Source: an uncultured Clostridia bacterium
GTDB taxonomy: Bacteria > Bacillota > Clostridia > Christensenellales > Aristaeellaceae
DNA: 64,000 nucleotides
Assembly: GCA_947631405.1 (NCBI GenBank)
Contig: CANRLC010000003.1
Span: 1-64,000, forward strand
Reading direction: 5' to 3'
The notes under the pieces are model-generated. The model was given only the letters and a program-made list of their open reading frames with translations, made no database searches and was not told the origin of the DNA. The position numbers and the translations under genes are program-made. Numbering within the stretch: the stretch's first letter is position 1; the number at the start of each line of letters is the position of its first letter. This document shows positions 19,218 through 33,000 of the stretch, piece after piece.

Positions 19218-19246
19218 ACCCCAAAACTGAGCGGCCATGGGCCGCG
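19218..19246 (+). repeat. 29-bp direct repeat, right copy
   Basis: accccaaaactgagcggccatgggccgcg. Confidence 0.9.
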
Positions 19247-19255
19247 GGAGGACGC

Positions 19256-21253
19256 ATGCGCAGCTTAAGCGAGATCAAGGGCTTCGGCCCGGCGCGCCTC
19301 GCCGCACTGGCGAAGCGGGGCGTGGAGACGTCGCTCGATCTCGTCGAGCGCCTGCCCACGGGCTACCGCGACACGACGCGCCCGCTCTCGCCCGCGCAGA
19401 TGACCGAGGGCGTGACCGCCTGCTTCGAGGGCTACGTCGTGGGCAAGCCCGTGCTGCACCGCGCGCGCGGCATGCAGTGGGTCAGCGCGACGGTCGGCGA
19501 CGAGTGCGGCCGGGTGCGCTGCATGTGGTTCAACCAGCCGTGGATGAAGGATCGCCTCTTCGATACGCAGCACGTCACGCTCTACGGCACGGCGGTGCGC
19601 AAGAAGACGGGCGTGTTCGTCGTCAATCCCGCGCAGGAGGAGCCGGGGCACATCGCGCCGATCTACGCGAGCGTGCCGGGCGTGGGGCAAAAGCCGCTGC
19701 GCGACGCGGTCGAATTACTGCTCTCTGAATACGACGAGCCGGATCCGCTGCCCGGGGCGCTGCGCGCGCGCTGGGGCCTCATGGATCGCCGCGAGGCGCT
19801 TTATCAGGCGCATTTCCCGCAGGACATGGACAGGCTCGCGCGCGCCAAGGACGCGCTGGCCTTTGAGGAGCTGCTGCTGTTTCAGGCGGCGGTCGCGGGC
19901 GCGGCGGGGGAGCGGCGCGAAGCGAAGCCGCTCGCCATCGAGGACGCGTGGATCGACGACTTCCTGCGCGCGCTGCCCTACGAGCCGACGCGTGCGCAGC
20001 GCCGCGCCATCGACGAGGTGGCGACGGACATGCGCCGCCCGCGCGCGATGGCGCGCATGGTGCAGGGCGACGTCGGCTGCGGCAAGACGGCGATCGCGCT
20101 GTGCGCGCTCTACCTCTGCGCGCGCGCGGGCGGTCAGGGCGCGCTGATGGCCCCGACGGAGATTCTGGCCACGCAGCATCTGCAGAGCGCCGTGGAGCTG
20201 CTCGCGCCGCTGGGCGTCACCTGCGGCCTCGTCACCGGGCGCATGAGCGCGGCGGAGCGCAGGCGCGCCCGCGAGGCCATCGCAAGCGGCGAGTGGCAGG
20301 TGGTGATCGGCACGCACGCGCTGATCTCCGAGGGCGTCGAGTTCGCCGATCTGCGGCTGGCGATCACGGACGAGCAGCACCGCTTTGGCGTGCGCCAGCG
20401 CACCCGCTTGGAGGACATGGGCGCCGCGCCGCATGTGCTGGTGATGAGCGCCACGCCCATCCCGCGCACGCTCTCGCTGGTGCTCTACGGCGATCTGGAC
20501 ATCTCCGCCGTGGACGAGATGCCGCCGGGCCGCACGCCCGTCGCCACGCGCATCGTGCCGGAGGAAAAGCGCGAGGGGCTTTACGGCTTCCTGCGCGCAC
20601 AGGCCGCGCAGGGCGCGCAGGCCTACGTCGTCTGCCCGCTGGTCGGCGGCGAGGACGATTTGGGCGGCGAGACGCGCAGCGCCACCGAGGTCTGCCGCGA
20701 GCTGACGCGCGCGCTCGCGCCGCTTCGCGTCGCGCTGGCGCACGGGCGCATGGGAAAGGCCGAGAAGGAGGAGACGCTCGGCAAATTCTACGCCGGGGAG
20801 ATCGACGTGCTGGTCGCCACGACGGTGATCGAGGTGGGCGTCAACGTGCCCAACGCCTCGGTGATGGTGATCGAGGGCGCGGAGCGCTTCGGGCTGGCGC
20901 AGCTGCACCAGCTGCGCGGGCGCGTGGGGCGCGGCAAGCGCGAGAGCTGGTGCTTCCTCATGGCCGAGCCGAACGAGCGCCTGCGCACGCTCGCGGCGAC
21001 CTCGGACGGCTTCGCCATCGCGCAGAAGGATCTCGAATTGCGCGGCGCGGGCGAGTTCTTTGGCACGCGCCAGCACGGCGAGCCGCAGCTGCCCGCCGTG
21101 ATGCTCTCCGGCGACGGGCGTCTGCTCGCACGCGCGCGCGACGCGTTCCTCGAATTGGAGCGCGAGCCGGAGCTGGCGGGGGAGCGGCTGGCCGTACACC
21201 GCGCCGCCGCCGCGCGCTTTGACCGCAGCAGAGCACTCTTTGGCAGAAACTGA
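19256..21253 (+). CDS. recG: ATP-dependent DNA helicase RecG
   Basis: MVQGDVGCGKTAIAL, TDEQHRFGVRQR, MSATPIPRTL, QLHQLRGRVGRG. Confidence 0.96.
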   Translation: MRSLSEIKGFGPARLAALAKRGVETSLDLVERLPTGYRDTTRPLSPAQMTEGVTACFEGYVVGKPVLHRARGMQWVSATVGDECGRVRCMWFNQPWMKDRLFDTQHVTLYGTAVRKKTGVFVVNPAQEEPGHIAPIYASVPGVGQKPLRDAVELLLSEYDEPDPLPGALRARWGLMDRREALYQAHFPQDMDRLARAKDALAFEELLLFQAAVAGAAGERREAKPLAIEDAWIDDFLRALPYEPTRAQRRAIDEVATDMRRPRAMARMVQGDVGCGKTAIALCALYLCARAGGQGALMAPTEILATQHLQSAVELLAPLGVTCGLVTGRMSAAERRRAREAIASGEWQVVIGTHALISEGVEFADLRLAITDEQHRFGVRQRTRLEDMGAAPHVLVMSATPIPRTLSLVLYGDLDISAVDEMPPGRTPVATRIVPEEKREGLYGFLRAQAAQGAQAYVVCPLVGGEDDLGGETRSATEVCRELTRALAPLRVALAHGRMGKAEKEETLGKFYAGEIDVLVATTVIEVGVNVPNASVMVIEGAERFGLAQLHQLRGRVGRGKRESWCFLMAEPNERLRTLAATSDGFAIAQKDLELRGAGEFFGTRQHGEPQLPAVMLSGDGRLLARARDAFLELEREPELAGERLAVHRAAAARFDRSRALFGRN

Positions 21254-21392
21254 CGCAAGCGGCGGCAGGTCTCCCGCGCGACCGGCATAAACCGCCGCGC
21301 ATGCGGGCAGATTGTGACGGACGCTTCGTCCCAAATCGCGCGCGTTTGCGCGCCCGAAGGCGAAAAAAAGTGCGTCCGTGCGCAGAAAACGA

Positions 21393-21421
21393 TTGCCAAA
21401 TGAAGGAAAGTGAAGTATAAT
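21393..21421 (+). promoter_or_regulatory. sigmaA-type promoter of ppdK
   Basis: TTGCCA-17 nt-TATAAT. Confidence 0.7.
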
Positions 21422-21519
21422 AAGGTCTGTGCGGCCTTCGGGCCGTTCGCTGTCGCCATTCTCCCGGCCGCGCTCGCGCGGGCGGGGATCAAATCAAGAC
21501 TCAAGGAGGAACCAGCAGC

Positions 21520-24159
<2,640 letters not shown>

Positions 24160-24183
24160 GCCACAACTGCACAGTCTCTATAC

Positions 24184-24209
24184 GAGGGCGCGGCGCGAGC
24201 CGCGCCCTC
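24184..24209 (+). terminator. ppdK terminator stem (apparently separated from its T-tract)
   Basis: GAGGGCGCGGC-gcga-GCCGCGCCCTC. Confidence 0.6.
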
Positions 24210-24411
24210 AGTCTGTCAAAAAACCTCATTTCTGTCAAATTTAGAGTTTTTGTATTCTCGAAACAAGCAACAAACCTACATAGTTTGGGGGCCGAAGGGT
24301 TCCTAGGGGCGACCGGAAAGCCCCTAGGCGGGGCGGTGGGGCAGCGCCCCACATCTCCGAAAGTGGGAGTTAATGCAGAACTGGGCTTTTTTGACAAGCT
24401 GAGGGCGCGGC
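24199..24411 (+). mobile_element. family-1 MITE-like hairpin element, copy C
   Basis: 25-nt TIR with 23 matches: GCCGCGCCCTCAGTCTGTCAAAAAA / TTTTTTGACAAGCTGAGGGCGCGGC, same core as copy B. Confidence 0.7.
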
Positions 24412-24601
24412 GTTTTTTGAGTCCAGTTCTGCATTTTTCAATGACCCCGCGAAATAGCGCTTTGTAATCGCGCCGATCTGTGCTATAATAAAAGGCGGCG
24501 GCTCCCCGCAAGGAAGCGAAGGGGCCGCGTTACGACCGCTCATCTGGCGCGCTCGCGCCTCATGCCGCGCTTGCGGCCCATGTCATTCAGGAGGCGATCC
24601 C

Positions 24602-25747
24602 GTGAGATCCAACAGGCCCAGCTATGCCTCGACGCCCGCCGGGTCGGCCAAGGCGCTCTCGCAGAAGCCGAGACCACGTCGTTCCCGCAGGGAATGGAAC
24701 CAGATCCTTTTGATGGTCTTTTTCCTCGCGCTGCCCGTGCTGGGGCTGCTGGCGATCTTCTTTCAGCCAATGCGTTGGCTGTTCTTGCTCTGCGCCGTCG
24801 CGGCGATCGCCGCGATGTGGACGAAGAGCGCGTTTTTGCTGCCCGGACGGCTCATCCTGTCCGCCGCCTACGGGCTGATGCTGATCTTCACGCTGGTGAC
24901 GGCGCTGGGCAACAGATCGCACAAGCCCTCGACGCCGCGGCAGCCCGTCTTTTCGCCCGCCGCGCAGACGACGCCGCTGGCGACCCCGATGTTTTCCGCC
25001 AGCACCATGGGCACCAACGTGCCGGAGGGGTATTACGACACGCCCGACCCGGCCGCGGGCCTGAATATCACGCTCCTCATCGACGACGAGACGCCCGCGC
25101 CGGAGCAGGACGCGGACACGCCGTATGTGCCGGGGGAAAAGAGCGGCTCGGAGATCGCGCTGGAAAACTTCATGGAGCGCTGGCGCCGCGGCATCATCGC
25201 GGACATGGTGGAATACACCGCGCCGAGCTGGCGCGCCGCGCAGCAGGACAGCGCCCAGCGCGACGCCGCGCAGCAGCAGCTCTTCTGGAAATTCGCCAAC
25301 AAGCCGCTCTCCGACTGGCGGCAGATGTCCGCGCCGACGGGCACGGAATCCAGCAACGCGCGCACGATCACCGTGCAGGCGGACATCAGCTACTACGACG
25401 GCGAGATTCGCACCTACGAATACGAGGCGATCACGCTGTGCGAGAACAGCCAGTGGTATGTGGATCCCGACTCGCTCTCCAGCGGCATCCTCAAGGAGGC
25501 CGCCACGCCGACGCCCGATCCCAACATGACGCCGACGCCCACCCCGGAGCCGACGCCCACGCCGACGCCCGGCCCGAAGACCAAGCTCTACTACAACAAG
25601 GACGGCGGCAAGCGCTACCACATCGACCCCAACTGCTACACGGTGGACAAGAGCTATCTGCCGCTGGCCAGCTTCACCTACGGCGATCTGGACAAGCATC
25701 CCAAGCTCGTGCCGTGCGAGGCGTGCGGCGCGCCCGCAAGGCCGTAG
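24602..25747 (+). CDS. membrane protein with TP-rich linker and Cys-containing C-terminal domain
   Basis: two TM; (TP)n linker; C-terminal YYNKDGGKRYHIDPNCYTVDKSYLPL...VPCEACGAP; GTG start. Confidence 0.6.
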   Translation: MRSNRPSYASTPAGSAKALSQKPRPRRSRREWNQILLMVFFLALPVLGLLAIFFQPMRWLFLLCAVAAIAAMWTKSAFLLPGRLILSAAYGLMLIFTLVTALGNRSHKPSTPRQPVFSPAAQTTPLATPMFSASTMGTNVPEGYYDTPDPAAGLNITLLIDDETPAPEQDADTPYVPGEKSGSEIALENFMERWRRGIIADMVEYTAPSWRAAQQDSAQRDAAQQQLFWKFANKPLSDWRQMSAPTGTESSNARTITVQADISYYDGEIRTYEYEAITLCENSQWYVDPDSLSSGILKEAATPTPDPNMTPTPTPEPTPTPTPGPKTKLYYNKDGGKRYHIDPNCYTVDKSYLPLASFTYGDLDKHPKLVPCEACGAPARP

Positions 25748-25777
25748 CGGGAAGGGTAAAAGAATGCCATAAGCAAA

Positions 25778-25814
25778 ACCGCCGGGACGCGATGAAAGCG
25801 ACCCGGCGGCTTTG
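25778..25814. terminator. terminator hairpin
   Basis: AACCGCCGGGacgcgatgaaagcgaCCCGGCGGCTTT. Confidence 0.6.
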
Positions 25815-25852
25815 CGTGTATCAAAGTTTTTCCCCAAATGGGCAGCATCGCT

Positions 25853-26125
25853 TCACCGCCGGATGGAAAAGAGGAACATCTCGTAGGCGTCGTCGAAGCA
25901 CTCGTAGGGCAGGGGATTGCCGCCGTTGGTGGACTTCATCTGCTGGCAGGCGAGCGCGTCGCCCTCGCCGAGCACGTCCGCCTCGGTGAGCGCAAAGCCG
26001 TTTTCCCGCGCCAGCGCACAGAAGGCGGAAAGCGGCTCGCTTGCGCGCTGCGTGGCGAGAAGCGCCTCGCGAAACGCCTCGTCTTGAAGGGCGCGCGCCC
26101 GCATCGCGCGCATCGCGTCGTTCAT
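25853..26125 (-). CDS. Nif11-like small protein (putative)
   Basis: ARALQDEAFREALLATQRASEPLSAFCALARENGFALTEADV...STNGGNPLPYECFDDAYEMF; ATGA overlap with upstream gene. Confidence 0.5.
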   Translation of the reverse strand: MNDAMRAMRARALQDEAFREALLATQRASEPLSAFCALARENGFALTEADVLGEGDALACQQMKSTNGGNPLPYECFDDAYEMFLFSIRR

Positions 26126-26889
26126 GCCTCCGCCTCCGCACGCAGCGCGCCGCCCGCGACGAAGTGCTTTTCCCCCTCGGCGGAAAGCACGCGGAAGGTG
26201 AAGGCGTCGCCCTCCCGCGCGAGCGCAAGCGTCAAGGGAACCTCGCCGCGAATCTCCCGCTCGTATCCGGCGGTCAGCTCGCACAGCGACCGCTCGCGCA
26301 GCGCCGCCGCGCCTAGCGCGTCGCACAGCCACGCGATATAGCGCGTGTTGTTGACGTGCCCGTTCACGTCGAAATCGCTGTACGCGCTCGTGCGGGCGAA
26401 GCGCTCCTCGTTCGCGCCCGGCGCGGGCAGCCGCAGCGGCAGATCGATGGGTTCAGCCAGGTCGCTGTTGTCCGGGAAGGAGAGCGCCGCCTTCGCCGGG
26501 GGCACCACGCGGCGATCCGCCTCGCTCAGCAGCACCCAAAGCCCGCCCGCCTGCGCCAGCGGCGTGCCGTCCTCCAGGGTAAAGGTGTGAAAGCGCGGGA
26601 AGAAAAAGCGGTTCACCGTGCCCGGCCACGTCGTGTGGACGACCCGATCGTCCTTGCCCGGCGCACGCTCGATGCGCACATGAATGCGCGAGAGCACGAA
26701 GAACAGCCCGCGCGCGCGCAGCGCCTCGTAGCCGAAGCCCAGCGCCTGCGCGTGGTGCTCGCCGCCCTCCTGCATGGCGGCGAAGAGCGCGTCCGGGCGC
26801 ATGCGGCCCGTCAGGTCGCAGTCGGTCGGGCGCACGCAAAAGGTCTCCTTGTGGATCCGCTCTACGGATCCCGTCTCATGTCGTTCCAT
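26122..26889 (-). CDS. acyl-ACP thioesterase family protein
   Basis: hotdog motifs YSDFDVNGHVNNTRYIAWLCDAL; RPTDCDLTGRMRPDALFAAMQEGGEHHA. Confidence 0.88.
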   Translation of the reverse strand: MERHETGSVERIHKETFCVRPTDCDLTGRMRPDALFAAMQEGGEHHAQALGFGYEALRARGLFFVLSRIHVRIERAPGKDDRVVHTTWPGTVNRFFFPRFHTFTLEDGTPLAQAGGLWVLLSEADRRVVPPAKAALSFPDNSDLAEPIDLPLRLPAPGANEERFARTSAYSDFDVNGHVNNTRYIAWLCDALGAAALRERSLCELTAGYEREIRGEVPLTLALAREGDAFTFRVLSAEGEKHFVAGGALRAEAEA

Positions 26890-26936
26890 CAAAACGCCTC
26901 CTGTATTCGGACAAAGCATAGCACAATTCGCCTTCC

Positions 26937-26965
26937 TTGACAAGCGGGGCGGGATGGATTACAAT
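26937..26965 (+). promoter_or_regulatory. sigmaA-type promoter of the giant surface protein gene
   Basis: TTGACA-17 nt-TACAAT. Confidence 0.75.
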
Positions 26966-27044
26966 GGGGAAGGCCCGCTCAGGCGGGACGGTTTTGTATG
27001 GCGTCCGGCCTTTGGGGCCGTTTTGCGTGTGTCGGAGGAAAAAC

Positions 27045-30000
27045 GTGAAAAAGACTGCGATCAAGATAGCGGCGCTGCTCTGCGCGTGCGCCGCGCTGCT
27101 GGCGAACGCGGGCGCGCTGGCGCAGGAATGGCGTCTGGGCGACCTCATCTACGTCCCCGCGATCTCCTCGCCGGGGAGCGCCGGGGCCGTCTCACTGACC
27201 GTGGAGGGGCTGTCCCTCGGCGCGGACGAGGACGAGCCGCAATCCGTCTCGCCTTTGGCGGGCGCGGAGTTCGGCGTGTACGTCTATGCCAGCGACGGCC
27301 GGCTGGTGCGCTGGGCCAACCCGCTCTTCCCGAGCGAGCCGATGCGCATCCGCACGGGCGAGGGCGAGACGCTCTTCACGCTGCCCAAGGACACGGAGTT
27401 CTATCTGAAACAGGAGAGCGCGCCGCAGGGTTATCTCTTTGACCCGGACGCGCTCATTCCCGTGCAGGGCGACGCGATCGCCGTGCGCAACGCGACGCCG
27501 GGCGAGCTGCTCGTGCTGGCGCAGGACGAGCTGGGCATGCCGCTGCCCGGCGTGACGCTTTCCATCACCTGCCCGGACGGCGAGGAGATTTCCGCCGTTA
27601 CCGACGAGCGCGGAGAGGCCGCGATCGCCTGCGACGCGGGCGGCGCGTATGCCGTGCGGGAGGAAAGCTGCCCGCAGGGCGTGTTTGCCGCGCTCTCGGC
27701 GGGCGTCAAGGACGCGCGGGGCGTGGCCTCGCAGGCGCTTTCGGGCGGCGACGCTCTGGCGCAGGCCGAGGTGGCCCTCGCCACGCGCGCGCGCGTGACG
27801 TTCACGCATCCCGCCGCGGGCACCGTGTCGCTGCACGCGACGCTCGCGCACATCGGCGACGACGCCGAGATCGCGCAGGAGCCGCTGCCGGGCGTGACGC
27901 TGCGCCTCGCCGATGAGGCCGGGACGGCCGTCGTATCCGGCGAGGACGGGCGCGCGACGCTGACGCTGCTCTCCGGCACATATGACTTTACCGCCGAATA
28001 CGCGGGCGATGAGGACGCGCTGCTCCCGGTGACGGCGGGGCAGATCGTCGTATACGCGGGCGAGGATACGCCCGTGGAGCTGACGGCGGCGCAGCACACA
28101 GGCCGCGTCGCCGTGCAGGCGCAGACCGCGCGCGCCGTCGTGGGCGGCGGCGTGACGCTGAAAGGCGAGGACGGCGCAACCTACGGCCCCTACGCGTTCG
28201 ACGCGGACGGGCTGGCGGTTTCGCAGCCGCTCGCGCCGGGCAACTACCGCATCGCGCGCATCGACGCGCCGCAGGAGATGGAGGCCGGCGAAGCCTCGGC
28301 GCAGGGCCAGAGCGCGCAGGACGCGACGGCGCTCACGCTCGCCGTGAGCGCGGGCGAGGTCGCGCGCGTTTCGGTGAACATGCTCACATGGGAAACGCAG
28401 GCGCTTTCGCTGTTTGCGCTGCGCTTAGGCGACGAGGCGCAGGCGGTCTACGAGCCGATCGCGCGCGCGATGACGCTGGAGATCGTGAACGCGCAGGGCG
28501 AGACCGTGGGCGAAGTGACCGCTGAGGACGGCGTCGCGACGATCGGCGTGGTCAGCGGCGAGTACGCGCTGCGCATGCCGCAGCGCGAGGCGCAGGCGCT
28601 GGGTGTGTGCGAGACCTCGCGTTCGTTCGCCGTGCCCGGTGGCGATGAGAGCGCCGTCTTCCCCGAGAACGCGGCGCGCCTGACGCTGTGCGGCGTGGAC
28701 GACCTCGGCGCGGCGGTCGGCGGGGCCGTCTACCGCGTCACGGACGGCGCGGGCCGCACGCTCACCGTGTACGCCGACGAGGACGGCGTGGCGGTGACGC
28801 CGCCGCTGGCCCCCGGCGAGATCGACGTGACCTGCGAGCAAAGCCCCGAGGGGCATGACGTCTGCGAGCCGGAGGCGCTGTGGCTCGACGCGGGCGTGGC
28901 GTCCGGCGTGGAGCTTTCCCACCCGCGTTACGGCGAGGCGGAGCTGTTCGTGCTGCGCCGCGGGCTTGACGAGCGCGGCGAGGAGACGCGCGCGCCGATC
29001 GCGGGCGTTCCCGTGCGCGTCTACCGCGTGCTGGACGGCGGCGAGGGCATGGAGGACACGGGAGTTCAGCTCACGACCGACGAGAACGGCCGCGCCGTCG
29101 CGCGCCTGCCGCAGGGCGAGTACGTCGCGCAGGCGGACGTATCGGCGGCGACGCCCGGCGCGCTCGCGCCGCAGGCGCTGCGCTTTACCACGGAAAACAT
29201 GACGCGCGTGTCCGGCGAGATGCTCTGCCCGGACGCGCTGGGCGGCGTGCGCGCGCGGCTGATCGGCGGCGAACTGACCGACGAGCAGACGGCGCAGGTG
29301 CGCTTTGAGCTGTCCGGCCCGGACGGCTCGGCCGCAGAGCTGACCCCGCAGGACGGCGCGTTCTACGCGGGCGGCCTCGCGGCGGGGACGTATGTGCTGC
29401 GCCAGACGCAGATTCCGCAGGGATACACGCTCGCCGCCGAGCGGACCGTCGCCGTCTCCGGCGGCGCGGTCACCGAGGTCGAGGTGCCGCTGGAGGAGTA
29501 TGCGATCCTCACGGTGGGCAAGACGGGCCTGACCTTTAACGACGATCTTCAGGCGTTCGCCGTGCCGCTCTCCGGCGAGTACGGCGTCTACACGCTGCAG
29601 GGCGGCGAACTGCGCCCGTATCCCAGCGAGGGCGCGCAGGCGACCGTCTGGGCGAACGTGACGCTGGAGACGGGCAAGAGTGCGAGCGTCAAGCTGCCCG
29701 CGTCCGTCGAGGGCACGACCTACTATCTGCGGGAGATCGGCGGGGCGGAGGGCTTCACCGTGGACGCCGAGGCGCACGAGGTGACGCTCCGCGCCGGGGA
29801 TAGCGTACACATCGACTGCGCCGTCTCCAGCGACCGCGGCTTCTTCAGCCTCACGCAGGCGGACGCGCTGGGCGAGGCCGTCGCGGGCGGCCGCTTTGAG
29901 CTGATCGACGCGCAGGGCGATACGGCGCTGTCCTTCACGCTGACGGGCGAGGCCTACCGCAACGAGATGGCGCTGCCCGTGGGGACGTACACGCTGCGCC

Positions 30001-33000
30001 AGACGGGCGCGGCCGAGGGCTGTGCGCTGAGCGCGCAGCCGGAGCTTGAGATCGAGATTTTGCCGTACCTGTCGCAGGGCGGCACCGTGACCGAGGTCGC
30101 GATGCCCTGCGCGCGCATCCCGCAGGACGCCGCGCTCTCGCTGATGGGCGAGATGTACGCGGCGCGCGAGACGGGCCTGACGATGGTGACCGTGGACGGC
30201 GGCGCGCTCGCGCGCGGCGAGACGCTCCGCGTGCCGCAGATGACCGTCGAGGTCGAGGCCGAGGGCGGCGTGCGCACGGACATCGGCAGCGTCGTGCTCT
30301 CCGGCGCGACGGACGCCGAGGGGCGCGCCTACGCGGCCCGCATCGAATACTGCCTGCGCGCGGGCGGCTGGCAGCCGTCGGACGCGCGGATGACCGGCGC
30401 GCTGACCGCTCCGACCGCCGTCAGCCTTGCCGACGTCGCCGAGGACATCTCCGCCGTGCGCGTCACCTATGTGGACGCGCAGACGGGACTTGAGCAGGCC
30501 GGGGACGGCTTCATGCCGGGCCAGACGTCGCTCAACGTGCGCGTGGGCGCGCAGGAAGGCGCGCGCGTCGAGGCGCGCGCCCGCATCGCGGGCGAGTTCG
30601 CCTACAAGACGGAGCTATCGGGCGAGACGCAGCGCATGGCGCGCGCACAGGAGACGGCGCTCGCCTTCGACGCCGAGGGCGACGGCGCGTTTGAGACCCT
30701 GCTGCCCGGGCGCGACGGGCGCATCGGCGGCGTGGCGTGGCTCGACGAGGACGCCGACGGCCTGATGGACGCGGACGAAAGCGCGCGCTACGCGGGTCTG
30801 ACCGTGTTGCTGCTTGGCGAGGACGGTGCGGCGGTGGAGACCGTGCGCACCGACGCGCAGGGACGCTATGCCTTTGACGCGCTGCCGGGCGGCGCGTACA
30901 CGGTCGCCTTCGATCAGGGCGACAGGGTCGTCTTCACGCAGGGCGAGGGATACACCGAGCACATCGTCAGCGGCGTGCGCAGCGCGCGCGACGGCGCGAG
31001 CGCGCCCATCCGCATCGACGCGGATCATACCGACGCGCTGGTGAACGCGGGCTGCATCGAGGCGGCGAGCGTCTCCGGGCGCGTGATCGAGCGAACCGCC
31101 GAGGGCGAGCATGGCTACGCGGCGCTCAACGCCGAGCTGCTCCCGCTCACGGGCGGCGCGGACGCCGAACCCGCCGTGGCCCGCACGGACGCCGACGGCG
31201 CCTTCCGCTTTGCGCGCCTGCTGCCGGGACGCTACCGCCTCACGCTCGCGCTGCCGGAGGACACGCTCTGCGGCGAGGCGGAGGACGGGCGCATCGTGCG
31301 CGAGATCGAGGTCGCGCAGGGCGACGAGGCGACTTTAAGCGACGTGACGGTGCAGCGCGCCGCCGGCGTTCGCGGCTTCGTGTACATCGACGACGACGGC
31401 GACGGCGCGATCGCCGAACCGGCCGCGCCGCTGGCGAACGCCGAGGTGACGCTATTGCGCGCCGAGGACGGCCACACCGATCCCGTCGCAAAAACGCGCA
31501 CCGGGGCGGACGGCGCATACGCCTTCGGCGGACTGACCGAGGGAACCTACAGCGTGCTCTTCGCGCTGCCGGAGGGCTGGGCGTTCACGCGCTTCGGCGC
31601 GGATTCGCTGGTCGCCGCGGCGGCGGGAACGACGGGGAGCACGGACAACTTCGATCTGGCCATCGGACAGGCGGCGGAAGACGTGAATGCGGGCGCGGCC
31701 ATCCCGGCCCAGCTCGCGGTGGGCGTGTTCATGGATACGCAGCGCGACGGCACATACAACGGAAACGAATCCATGCTGCCCGGCGTGGGCATCGACCTGA
31801 TCGCGCTGCAGGGCGGCGGGGAAACCGTGGTCGCCAGCGCCGAGACGGACGAGAGCGGCGCGGTGATCTTCGCACTGGTCAGCCCGGGCGAGTACCGCAT
31901 CGGCTACCGCATGCCCGGCGCGTGGCGCTCCACCGTACAGGCGGAGCCGGGCGAGGATCCCGTCAGCTTCGTGCCGCAGAGCGCCGAAAGCGCGGGCGAG
32001 AGCGCGGCTTTCACGCTCTCGATGGGCCAAAACGGCGTGCGCTACATGATCGGCGCGATGCTGACCGGGTCGGTCTCCGGCGCGGTGTATGATGACGACA
32101 ACGGCGACGCCCGCTGGGACGAGACCGAGGACGCCTGCGCGGGCGTCAATATCGAGCTGATCGACGCGGAGGGGACGACCGTCGCCTCCCGCACGTCCGA
32201 CGACGACGGCCGCTACGAGTTTGACGGCGTCGCGCCGGGCCGCTACCGCGTGCGCTTCACCGGGCCGGACGGCAGCGCGTTTGCCGCCACCGAGCGCAGC
32301 TTGGCGCGCGGCGCGGTGCAGCAGAGCGACATCCACGTCTCCGAGACGCGGACGTTCTCCGTCTCCGGCGGGGAGAGTCTCGACACCGTAGACGCGGGCG
32401 TGGTGCGCCTGTGCAGCGTCATGGGCGCGGTGTTTGAGGATCTCGACGCCGACGGCCAGTGGGACGACAACGAGAGCGGCCTGTCCGGCGCGAGCGTCCA
32501 CCTGATGAACGGCGCGGGGCGCACGCTGCTCGCCAGCGCCGAGACCAACGAGCTGGGCGAGTTTGCCTTCGTGGGGCAGCTCCCCGGCGACTATGTGCTG
32601 CGCGTGGACGCGCCGGAGGGCTATGTGCTCTCCGCGGCCTCGCAGGACAGCGCGATCCCCTTGGATACCGTGTATGAGCGGCGTGCCTATACCGCCGCGT
32701 TTACGCTCGCGGGCGGCGCGCGCGTGGAGGGCGTCGCCTGCGGCGCGTTCCGGCAGGGCCTCATCGCCGGGCGCGTGTGGCAGGACGTCGATTACGACGG
32801 CTGGATGGAGGACGGCGAGGACGGCCTGCGCGAGGCCGAGGTCGCGCTGCTGGACGCGCGCGGGCAGGAGATCGCCGCGCAGCGCACGGGCCGCAGCGGA
32901 TCGTTCTCCTTTGAGGCGCTCTCGCCGGGCGAATACGGCCTGCGCGTGGAGCTGCCCGAGGGCTACGTCTACACCGCGGGCGGCGCAGGTTCGCGCGCGC

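Noticed and set aside
24285-24467. 60-aa ORF MGAEGFLGATGKPLGGAVGQ...
   Set aside because: Spurious translation of the family-1 core.
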